Part shown: positions 42,901 to 47,880 of the stretch, one piece after another | Numbering within the stretch: position 1 is the stretch's first letter | Layout of the letters: every line of letters begins with the position of its first letter | Source: an archaeon | GTDB lineage: Archaea > Nanobdellota > Nanobdellia > SCGC-AAA011-G17 > GW2011-AR17 | Reading direction: 5' to 3' | Assembly (NCBI GenBank): GCA_018656555.1 | Contig: JABHZQ010000017.1 | Location: 1-47,880 of the forward strand | DNA: 47,880 nucleotides | The notes under the pieces: generated by a model | Told to the model about the DNA's origin: nothing | What the model saw: only the letters and a program-made list of their open reading frames with translations | Databases searched by the model: none | Program-made: the position numbers and the translations under genes

Positions 42901-44348
42901 ATATAGAATTCAAAAGAATCATCTAAATCTCCAGTTGCATTAACATACCAAGTTACAATTGTTGATTCACTAACATTAAGACTAACATTGTAGGGATTTG
43001 TAACATTAGTATAGAATGGACTTGTCCCTATTATTGTGGGGATTAATCCACTTTTACTTGAACTATAATTTGCTTCTTCCCTAAACCAGACAAACCAAGC
43101 TCCTGTAGAAGCAGTACTTGATCCACATTTTTTTGATCCATCGTCCTCTCCCCAATCAGTTCCATCATTTTGGTTACTATCCATTCCTCTATCATCAAAA
43201 TCAACAGTGAAGTCAGTAGAAGAACTACAACCATCTTCTCCTTCCAAATAACCTGCAGCCCATTGATCATTTAATTCTAGAAAACTATCTCCAATAACAT
43301 CTCTTCTTGCAGGGGTGGGTTGAGTATCTCCTGCACCATTGCCTTCTTCAAAACAAACACTTGCTTCTGAAGAAGAATTTGTTAATTCATAATACCAATG
43401 TATATTATAAAAGATTAAATCTACTGCAAAATTAGCATCATCTACATCACTTTTACAGGAGAATCTAATATCATCTGTAGAATTTGTATGTACTCTAGAG
43501 GTGTTAGATAGGTTTCTCATTCCTAACCAGATACCTTGAGCTGTTGCTGATGAATCAGTAGGTGTTAGAGTAGTTAAATTAGAATGATATACTAGTCCTA
43601 AATCGTCCAGAGTATTTTGATATACAGAACCAACTAATGTCCAACCCCCTCCATCTGTGTCCATATCACAATAAACATTAAAAGAAGTTCCATTATTATA
43701 AGGATAGATTGTATGAACTCCACTAGATTTTGTTGAATCTAATTGGAATACTTCCTTACATGAAACTGGAGAACCAACTGGATCTAGGCTAACATTTATT
43801 TGCCCACAATCTTGATCATTACATGTAACTTCTACTGAGACATTAAAGAATTGATTTTGTATAACATTAACATTTCCAGTGGGATTTATCATGGAAAGTG
43901 CAATTGAGGGATTATCTGCTAAGACTTCAATTATTTCTTCACTTTCATTAATTTCAGGTAAAACTTCAATAACCTCTTCAGGTAGCTCAATTACTTCTTC
44001 TGGTGTTTCAATTATGTTTTCTATAATTTCTTCAATTGAAATACTGTCTATAACTGTTTCATCAACAATAAGATCAATAAAGATAGTTCCATTTGTTAGA
44101 TTATAGTTGTTTAAATTTACATGAACTGTGTTTTCAACAAGAAGGTTTAAGGTTGGAGTGTCTACTAAGGTATTACCTTGACTGACTCTAACCCAGCTTC
44201 CATTTATATTCCATGTTTCATTCCAATCAAAATATATTTGGTTGTCTTCTATAATTGCTAATCCAGTATAATTTTGGGAGACTAAAACCAGACTTATACA
44301 AAATAAGATAACTATTACAAAAGGAATTATTTCATTTTTCTTTCTCAT
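39975..44348 (-). CDS. giant surface protein with fibrinogen-like and LamG domains
   Basis: The 1457 residues begin with a signal anchor (about 8-28) and an acidic Glu/Val/Ile linker. At about 190-425 is a fibrinogen-like domain (VYCDMDTDGGGWTLVG and a Trp-rich end). Ig-like modules follow. A LamG/concanavalin-like domain starts near 686 (ITIEAWIKS) and resumes near 980-1085 (NDNQWHHIAATYNGT, MRLYVDG), with a second fibrinogen-like domain (about 730-945, FGGGWTLFA) inserted. A Cys module (YTNEDCAEDETCHEHQC) near 1245 matches the 15232 gene. One span (about 1384-1404) and a basic tail end it. Likely an adhesin. Its start overlaps the stop of the winged-helix gene as ATGA. Confidence 0.85.
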   Translation of the reverse strand: MRKKNEIIPFVIVILFCISLVLVSQNYTGLAIIEDNQIYFDWNETWNINGSWVRVSQGNTLVDTPTLNLLVENTVHVNLNNYNLTNGTIFIDLIVDETVIDSISIEEIIENIIETPEEVIELPEEVIEVLPEINESEEIIEVLADNPSIALSMINPTGNVNVIQNQFFNVSVEVTCNDQDCGQINVSLDPVGSPVSCKEVFQLDSTKSSGVHTIYPYNNGTSFNVYCDMDTDGGGWTLVGSVYQNTLDDLGLVYHSNLTTLTPTDSSATAQGIWLGMRNLSNTSRVHTNSTDDIRFSCKSDVDDANFAVDLIFYNIHWYYELTNSSSEASVCFEEGNGAGDTQPTPARRDVIGDSFLELNDQWAAGYLEGEDGCSSSTDFTVDFDDRGMDSNQNDGTDWGEDDGSKKCGSSTASTGAWFVWFREEANYSSSKSGLIPTIIGTSPFYTNVTNPYNVSLNVSESTIVTWYVNATGDLDDSFEFYIYANLTSNTSINTETAKWNTTIKNLPSIDYGDSTTTSGTYTTNSIFANITTTSAGVNLVTINLYDADGLDSTASDSSDDFSNTFSSLDGGTYYLNATINDIYGNKNNTATYTITIDSTNPLIEFDSPTPSNGTIQASNTVTISVDSTESNNNTVFLDWNQSLRLWYRMNNETGENSTLVLDQSTYGNNGTISGATISSAGKFGKGLSFDGINDQINSGNASSLNITDEITIEAWIKSGSEGYILAKDPTTNTTCLDLLNEGYNTNGAYNLTIQGVATSAYCKQQNDSGFGGGWTLFATTDSTRCAEGIPLGYNNLTDLTTVYATKKLGNMSNNQWLLELFDDDVFKFAVKMKYNTSKELDERLGDIVSAGESVNWTANYSGNFVSGFLDVYRFSHEASITSSTFYTRSTFSGDDGSWGVTSGTTLNAGSGGPALGTGGSTPKFGQENYNTGDAACNKYYYDTTSTTSSDIRMNIYIRDGDDSVSKENLPFALSTVDGGKFTIISDETNYNITSSINVNDNQWHHIAATYNGTEMRLYVDGTLTASGTDYNGTLPTNDDAVVVGRHYISSYTTEFFNGTMDEVRLHSRVLSPAEINSSYNANIYPFSNTFTNMTINATYLYTAYIQDIAGNLNQTEQRSVTYSTSANPIISVVSPENITYNETEVDLAVTADQNISSWLYSLDSGANISFTPNTTISSLSTENHILKVYAINDQNLIGTALANFSIAASEAAPAPSSGSGTSSGSGSSGGSSSSIETEEYECYTNEDCAEDETCHEHQCQKVFDIKIIEIEPVLDIDDTLSFDYFLKGMANINDDVIVRFWLEDENGEIITSGQDTIYLSEYEEKDEQANLYIPRGLDSGSYQFYIEVNYGDYIATSYRTVFVEDSGEEVEFSFDPITRETSSFPYFWIILILILGATIVFLLWNYKEKIDNYFEPKKSIQKKRTKQPLSAKERGRLITKGLLEKVLKKKPKDKIN

Positions 44349-44524
44349 TTTATATAGTGTAGTTTTGCTTTTCCTACTGGTCTGATTCTAATCTTTTTTG
44401 CGCCTTTTAATTCAGCTAGAACTATAGGTATTGTATTTCTTGAGACTTTTAGAGCCCTAGCTATTTCTTGGACTGTAAGCCCGTCTCTATTCTCTTTTAG
44501 AAGTTTTAGTACCCTTTTTTTCAT
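44345..44524 (-). CDS. 59-residue winged-helix regulator
   Basis: The product MKKRVLKLLKENRDGLT continues with VQEIARALKVSRNTI, a helix-turn-helix of the small archaeal winged-helix type, and ends in a wing-like basic strand (KKIRIRPVGKAKLHYIK). It overlaps the giant adhesin gene by 4 nt as ATGA. A TATA box is about 50 nt upstream and an array of TAATGC repeats with palindromes lies between. It probably represses its own operon and so the adhesin. Confidence 0.75.
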   Translation of the reverse strand: MKKRVLKLLKENRDGLTVQEIARALKVSRNTIPIVLAELKGAKKIRIRPVGKAKLHYIK

Positions 44525-44525
44525 T

Positions 44526-44565
44526 GTGCATTAATGCTTAACTTTAATGCTATGCAATAATGCAC
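44526..44565 (-). promoter_or_regulatory. operator array of TAATGC repeats
   Basis: On the plus strand TAATGC occurs at 44532, 44545 and 44558, spaced exactly 13 bp. GTGCATTA (44526-44533) and TAATGCAC (44558-44565) form an inverted repeat, and GCATTAATGC is a perfect 10-bp palindrome. The TATA box of the minus-strand operon (CTTATAAAT) lies just beyond, near 44571-44579. Confidence 0.6.
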
Positions 44566-44588
44566 TGATATTTATAAGAGTTTCTATC

Positions 44589-44843
44589 TTAGTATACTTG
44601 ACTGTCATGCTTTAATGGCAGATTACAACAGCTAAAACAAATGTATTGGGCTGTTCTTTCTTGAGTGATTATATGATATCCTAAGATTTTATCTCCACAA
44701 GATGAACACCACTGAGAGCTTTGGAATTTATCTTCATATCCAATCCTTAAGCCTTGTTCATCAACAGGAATTTTGGATAGAAAAGCCATTAATACCTTGC
44801 TTGCTATTCCACCTAATTGTTCAGTCTCAAGGGCACTATCCAT
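44589..44843 (-). CDS. small zinc-ribbon protein
   Basis: The 84 residues have a helical N-terminus and four cysteines as two CxxC pairs (WCSSCGD and ICFSCC), fitting a zinc ribbon. No family is recognised. Its start overlaps the end of sucC by 8 nt, so they are probably translated together. The C-terminal part is polar. A role with SucC is not evident. Confidence 0.6.
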   Translation of the reverse strand: MDSALETEQLGGIASKVLMAFLSKIPVDEQGLRIGYEDKFQSSQWCSSCGDKILGYHIITQERTAQYICFSCCNLPLKHDSQVY

Positions 44844-45807
44844 TTACTATCTCCTTTGCACACTCTTCCATAGAGTCAAAGGCTTTTAGGTTATTTTCAT
44901 TTAGAATTCTTCTTCCTTCTTCTTGGTTTGTTCCAACCATCCTTATTACAGTAGGAATTTGTATGTTTTTATTTACAATTGCTTTTGCAACTTCATCGCA
45001 TCTTGAGATGCCTGCGAATATGTTTATGAATAGCTTTTTTACATTTGAATTACTTAGTACTTGGTCTATTGCTTGTTCAACAACTTCAGTACTTGATCCT
45101 CCTCCCACATCTAAGAAGTTTGCTGGTTTTCCTCCAAAATGAGCAAGAGTATCTAATGTTGCCATGACTAATCCCGCACCATTTCCAATAACTCCTATGT
45201 CTCCATCTAGTTCTACATAGTTTCCCCCTTCTTTTTCTCCTTTGAAGGATTGTCTGAATAAAGCATTATCATCTATGATTATTTTTGAGTCTGCTGCGAA
45301 TAATTTGTGGTTACTTAAGATTAGAGGATTTATTTCTACTAGGATAGCATCTTTGTCTTTTGCTATTTGTATTAGTTTTTTGAATAGGGCTTGTTTTCCA
45401 TGACAGATTTTATTTTCTATTTCTTGGTAAGAACCTTTGATTATATCTTCTTTAGGTACTGATTCTATGTCAATTCCTCCTTTTTTAGAAGTAATACAAA
45501 GATAGTCCTTAGTGTTTCTGTCTAGAGTTACACTCAGATAATGTTCTTCTTCAATCTCTATTGCTTCTTCAATTAGAACTTCTTTTACTTGTTCTCCTTT
45601 TATGTTTAAAGAAAGCACTTTGTTTGTTATTTCTTGTATGTTTTCTTTGTTAGCTTTTAGAATTCCACCAGCCTTTCCCCTTCCCCCAACTAGAACTTGA
45701 GCTTTTACTATGACATCTTGGTCTACTTCTTCTATTTGGAATTGTTTGGGGATAGAGATCTCATACTCTTTGAATATCTGCTTTCCTTGTGATTCGGTCA
45801 GTTTCAT
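44836..45807 (-). CDS. sucC: succinyl-CoA synthetase beta subunit-like (SucC), shortened
   Basis: The ATP-grasp and flavodoxin-like halves are present: VIVKAQVLVGGRGKAGGI, ILVEINPL, GNGAGLVMATLD, ANFLDVGGGS and INIFAGISRCDEVAKAI. At 323 residues it is shorter than usual (360-390), with about 20 residues missing between the first strand and VKAQ and others in the ATP-grasp lid. With SucD it would form an ADP-forming acyl-CoA synthetase. It has its own short promoter region upstream. Confidence 0.9.
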   Translation of the reverse strand: MKLTESQGKQIFKEYEISIPKQFQIEEVDQDVIVKAQVLVGGRGKAGGILKANKENIQEITNKVLSLNIKGEQVKEVLIEEAIEIEEEHYLSVTLDRNTKDYLCITSKKGGIDIESVPKEDIIKGSYQEIENKICHGKQALFKKLIQIAKDKDAILVEINPLILSNHKLFAADSKIIIDDNALFRQSFKGEKEGGNYVELDGDIGVIGNGAGLVMATLDTLAHFGGKPANFLDVGGGSSTEVVEQAIDQVLSNSNVKKLFINIFAGISRCDEVAKAIVNKNIQIPTVIRMVGTNQEEGRRILNENNLKAFDSMEECAKEIVNG

Positions 45808-45918
45808 ATGGTTGAAGAAATTAGTTTGATTTATATGTTTTATTGAAAATATTTCAATTTTTTATGCTAAACTCTTATTAAAGGGGTTTTATACAGTATA
45901 GTAAGACTTAAATAGTAA

Positions 45919-45934
45919 GTAAGATTAATCTTAC
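45919..45934 (+). promoter_or_regulatory. perfect palindrome, toxin-antitoxin operator
   Basis: GTAAGATTAATCTTAC is a perfect 16-bp palindrome, 2 nt before the antitoxin ATG and 4-13 nt after the TATA-like CTTAAATAG. It overlaps the transcription start, as expected for antitoxin autorepression. Confidence 0.65.
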
Positions 45935-45936
45935 CT

Positions 45937-46209
45937 ATGGATATCGCAACAACAAAAATGAGTTCAAAAGGACAGATTGTCATTCCAGTGGAAATGAGAG
46001 AAGGCATTAAAGAAGGAGAGAAATTAGTAATTATTAGAAATAATAATCAGATAATTATAGAAAAAGTAGACCAGATTAGAAAAAGTTTAGAGAAAGATAT
46101 TGCAAGGGCTAAGAAAGTTGATAAATTAGTTCAAAACTATGAAACTGGTAAAGGAAAATGGGTTGAAATGGAATTTGATGATTTTGTTGAAGAGATGAAA
46201 AAATGGTGA
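45937..46209 (+). CDS. AbrB/SpoVT-type antitoxin
   Basis: The N-terminal 45 residues form the swapped-hairpin AbrB domain: MSSKGQIVIPVEMREGI is the family signature and IIEKV the last strand. The C-terminal half is a charged helix ending in a Trp-containing acidic segment, typical for binding a toxin. The overlapping start of the RelE-like gene and the operator palindrome support a toxin-antitoxin operon. Confidence 0.85.
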   Translation: MDIATTKMSSKGQIVIPVEMREGIKEGEKLVIIRNNNQIIIEKVDQIRKSLEKDIARAKKVDKLVQNYETGKGKWVEMEFDDFVEEMKKW

Positions 46210-46445
46210 TTGTTGCCTTTGAAGAAAACTTCAAGAAAAAAATTTCTAAACTTAAAGATAAAACAATCAAAGAAAAAATTATTAAACAAATTACAAAAAT
46301 AAAAAATAATCCAAATATTGGAAAACCCATGAAATTCTCTAGAAAAGGAACAAGAGAAATATACATTTCTCCATTTAGATTAGTATACAAATATGTTGAA
46401 GAGAAGGTAATAATCATTGATATTTATCACAAAGATGATCAATAA
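46203..46445 (+). CDS. RelE/ParE-superfamily toxin
   Basis: The 80 residues follow the RelE layout: two helices with basic residues (FKKKISKLKDK, QITKIKNNPNIGKPMKF), then strands REIYISPFRLVYKY and VIIIDIYHKDD. The Arg in FRLVY and the His near the end are in the positions used by RelE-type ribonucleases. It overlaps the antitoxin gene by 7 nt, so both are made together. Confidence 0.85.
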   Translation: MVIVAFEENFKKKISKLKDKTIKEKIIKQITKIKNNPNIGKPMKFSRKGTREIYISPFRLVYKYVEEKVIIIDIYHKDDQ

Positions 46446-46458
46446 AAAAGAAAAAAAG

Positions 46459-47130
46459 TTATAGGCTTTTTCTGTAATCTCCGATAATTCTACCAATATC
46501 TGCTACAATTCTGCCAAGGTTATAAACATTAACAACTCTGGGTACTTCATCTAACTCAATATACTTCATATCGTGTGCAACTGTTCCATGAGCTCTATCT
46601 CCTCCACCAAAAAGATTTAATGTACTTGTGTCTATAACTAATCCATAAGCACCGGTTTCTATTTCTGACCTTAAATCAGATGTTACAACTACTTCTTCAC
46701 CAAACAAGGTGTGGACTACTTTAGTTAAACCATTTTTTCCTGCCTCATCTCGAGGGTAATAGATCAAGACTTCTCCATCTTTTTTTAATGGGGCTTTGTT
46801 AACTACTTGACCAACCAATGCTCCAATTTCAGGTTTATCTAAAACTTCAGCACCTAAAGATTCTGCCCTTTCTTTAACGCCTGTTTCATAGGCATTACCA
46901 GTCCAAAGTATTTTTCTGACTTCTAGATCTTGTAATTCATCTAAAACTCTATAACCTTCTTCTCCACCAGGTGTATAATTCAAATCAGTGATAACTAAGT
47001 CATAGTCTCTTGCTCTTGCAATAACTTCATCGGGATTATCAACAAAGTCAATTTCTGCATTAGGGATGTAAGGAAAATTTCTCCTAGCATGGATTAAATT
47101 GTCATCCCCAACTAAAATTTTTTCTATCAT
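46459..47130 (-). CDS. receiver-domain response regulator-like protein
   Basis: The N-terminal receiver domain is complete: Asp9-Asp10, phosphoacceptor Asp49 in VITDL, Thr77 in WTGN and Lys99-Pro100. Residues 110-223 form a second alpha/beta region (VLIYYPRDEAG, GLVIDTSTLNLFGGG) without known output domain. Its ATG follows the stop of the beta-barrel-like gene by one base, with a GGGGAAA site upstream. No histidine kinase is in the window, so its input is unknown. Confidence 0.8.
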   Translation of the reverse strand: MIEKILVGDDNLIHARRNFPYIPNAEIDFVDNPDEVIARARDYDLVITDLNYTPGGEEGYRVLDELQDLEVRKILWTGNAYETGVKERAESLGAEVLDKPEIGALVGQVVNKAPLKKDGEVLIYYPRDEAGKNGLTKVVHTLFGEEVVVTSDLRSEIETGAYGLVIDTSTLNLFGGGDRAHGTVAHDMKYIELDEVPRVVNVYNLGRIVADIGRIIGDYRKSL

Positions 47131-47131
47131 T

Positions 47132-47800
47132 TTAAAATTTCCCCTGTACATATGGTCCTGCAACTACATCAACTACAGTTACTCCATCTACATTGATCTC
47201 TCTTACATTCACACCTGCACCAGCTTCAAAATGGTCATCACCCAAACCTAATCTTACTTTTTGGTGTGCGTAACTTGGTCCTTCTAGACCTACATCTAAC
47301 AAAGCCTCTGCATCAACACTTAAGTCAACTTTACCTAAGTCCTTACTGTAACTTGCAGTTCCAAATAGCTCAACTAAAGCTCCACTATCTAGATCAGCCG
47401 GATTCATTTCCATTGTTGCTACACCATATAGACTTACTGGACCTGCTCCACCATATGCTTGTAGTCCAACTCTTGGGCTAGCAAAACCACCTGTAGCTGA
47501 AAACTGTCCTTCAAGTACTGCATCTCCATTTGGTCCTAGATTGTATGTTAAGTCTAAGATTTCAAAATCACTCAATGCAACACCATCTGCACCATAGCTT
47601 AGATCCACTAGACTTCTTCCAAATAATCCAAAACCTTCACCTAGGTCTACCATTATTTTTCCATCTAATCCGGTTGATTTATGTGTCCCCATTAATTCTA
47701 CACTACCAGATACTGGGATTTCTGGTGTTTCTTCTGCTCTTACAGTACCCGCGCTTAACATAGCAGCTAATACTCCAGCAGCAATTATTGTTTTTTTCAT
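47132..47800 (-). CDS. exported beta-barrel-like protein
   Basis: A clear Sec signal peptide with an AxA-type site (AGTVRA) precedes about 200 residues of alternating hydrophobic and polar positions with many glycine turns. About ten amphipathic strands can be drawn, and the last residue is Phe (AGPYVQGKF), like the C-terminal signal of bacterial outer-membrane proteins. There is no membrane span to anchor it. Lysine is scarce. The ribosome site GGAGGAG is strong. It is co-transcribed with a receiver-domain gene. A secreted beta-sandwich is an alternative. Confidence 0.7.
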   Translation of the reverse strand: MKKTIIAAGVLAAMLSAGTVRAEETPEIPVSGSVELMGTHKSTGLDGKIMVDLGEGFGLFGRSLVDLSYGADGVALSDFEILDLTYNLGPNGDAVLEGQFSATGGFASPRVGLQAYGGAGPVSLYGVATMEMNPADLDSGALVELFGTASYSKDLGKVDLSVDAEALLDVGLEGPSYAHQKVRLGLGDDHFEAGAGVNVREINVDGVTVVDVVAGPYVQGKF

Positions 47801-47818
47801 TTTCTTTACTCCTCCTTT

Positions 47819-47853
47819 GTTACTACTATAGAATGGTTTTAGCTATTTAAATC
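47819..47853 (-). promoter_or_regulatory. TAGTAGTAAC motif and TATA of the beta-barrel operon
   Basis: On the minus strand GATTTAAATAG is the TATA box. ACCATTCTATAGTAGTAAC follows near the expected start, agreeing at 16 of 19 positions with the copy at 19313. A CCCC-TTGA-GGGG inverted repeat lies just upstream (about 47859-47871). Confidence 0.5.
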
Positions 47854-47880
47854 TAATCTCCCCTTGAGGGGGCGAAAAAA

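Noticed and set aside
44526-44565. Repeat array as a replication origin
   Set aside because: It is only 40 bp, lies between TATA and start of a regulator gene, and no Orc1/Cdc6 gene with origin boxes is adjacent.
47859-47871. CCCC-TTGA-GGGG as an intrinsic terminator
   Set aside because: Only a short A-run follows on the plus strand and the site sits just upstream of a TATA box, so a terminator role is not supported.
1-47880. Insertion sequences, integrases or prophage genes
   Set aside because: No transposase, integrase or terminal repeats were recognised in the window.

Overview
The window is an AT-rich, very gene-dense piece of an archaeal chromosome. Archaeal identity rests on information-processing genes: three RNase P protein subunits (Rpp30, Rpp21, Pop5), RNA polymerase subunits N and K, the exosome (Rrp4, Rrp41, Rrp42), SBDS, a proteasome alpha subunit, diphthine synthase, archaeal TruD, KsgA/Dim1, and a tRNA-Ile(UAU) with a bulge-helix-bulge intron. 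Small proteins, short gene gaps, mostly leaderless promoters (TATA box about 25-31 nt before the ATG), a bacterial-type ThrRS without TGS domain and a PolX-PHP polymerase suggest a DPANN lineage of the Woesearchaeota/Pacearchaeota kind. That placement is inference, not proof.

Layout. 1-3.3 kb: a truncated hypothetical gene, an endonuclease IV-like TIM barrel with a large insertion, and a fused MNT-HEPN protein. 3.3-7.9 kb: a helical protein divergent from an Lrp/AsnC-like regulator, a HAD phosphatase overlapping an unusual radical SAM gene, and a two-gene operon of unknowns. 7.9-11.8 kb: a secreted transglutaminase-like protein, then a small membrane protein (probable AUU start) with two paralogous AAA ATPases. 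11.8-15.2 kb: RNase P, RpoN, a SprT-like peptidase, KsgA and a COG2112-type kinase. 15.2-18.3 kb: two membrane-anchored surface proteins ending at the tRNA. 18.4-26.6 kb: cysteine synthase, an unknown TIM barrel, YchF GTPase, Nudix, PolX, a membrane protein, a methyltransferase and a third surface protein. 26.7-33.4 kb: a possible caspase-fold membrane protein, ThrRS, small membrane proteins, DphB and another unknown operon. 33.5-37.7 kb: the Pop5-PsmA-SBDS-Rrp4-Rrp41-Rrp42-RpoK superoperon. 37.7-45.8 kb: SucD, TruD, a 1457-residue adhesin-like protein under a small winged-helix regulator, a zinc ribbon and SucC. 45.9-47.9 kb: an AbrB/RelE toxin-antitoxin pair, and a receiver-domain protein downstream of a beta-barrel-like exported protein.

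The strongest candidate for something undescribed is a regulon. A motif related to ACTAnTnTATAGTAGTTAC lies in the promoters of six or seven separate transcription units, nearly all encoding uncharacterised proteins. In several the similarity runs on through BRE and TATA (27 of 28 bases identical between two promoters 20 kb apart). Several of these proteins are strikingly poor in lysine and richer in arginine and acid than the rest of the window, so the set may be co-regulated and of shared origin. Other notable items are the intron-bearing tRNA-Ile(UAU), a fibrinogen-like domain nested in a LamG domain, a regulator-adhesin operon with an operator array, and a putative outer-membrane-type beta-barrel protein in an archaeon.
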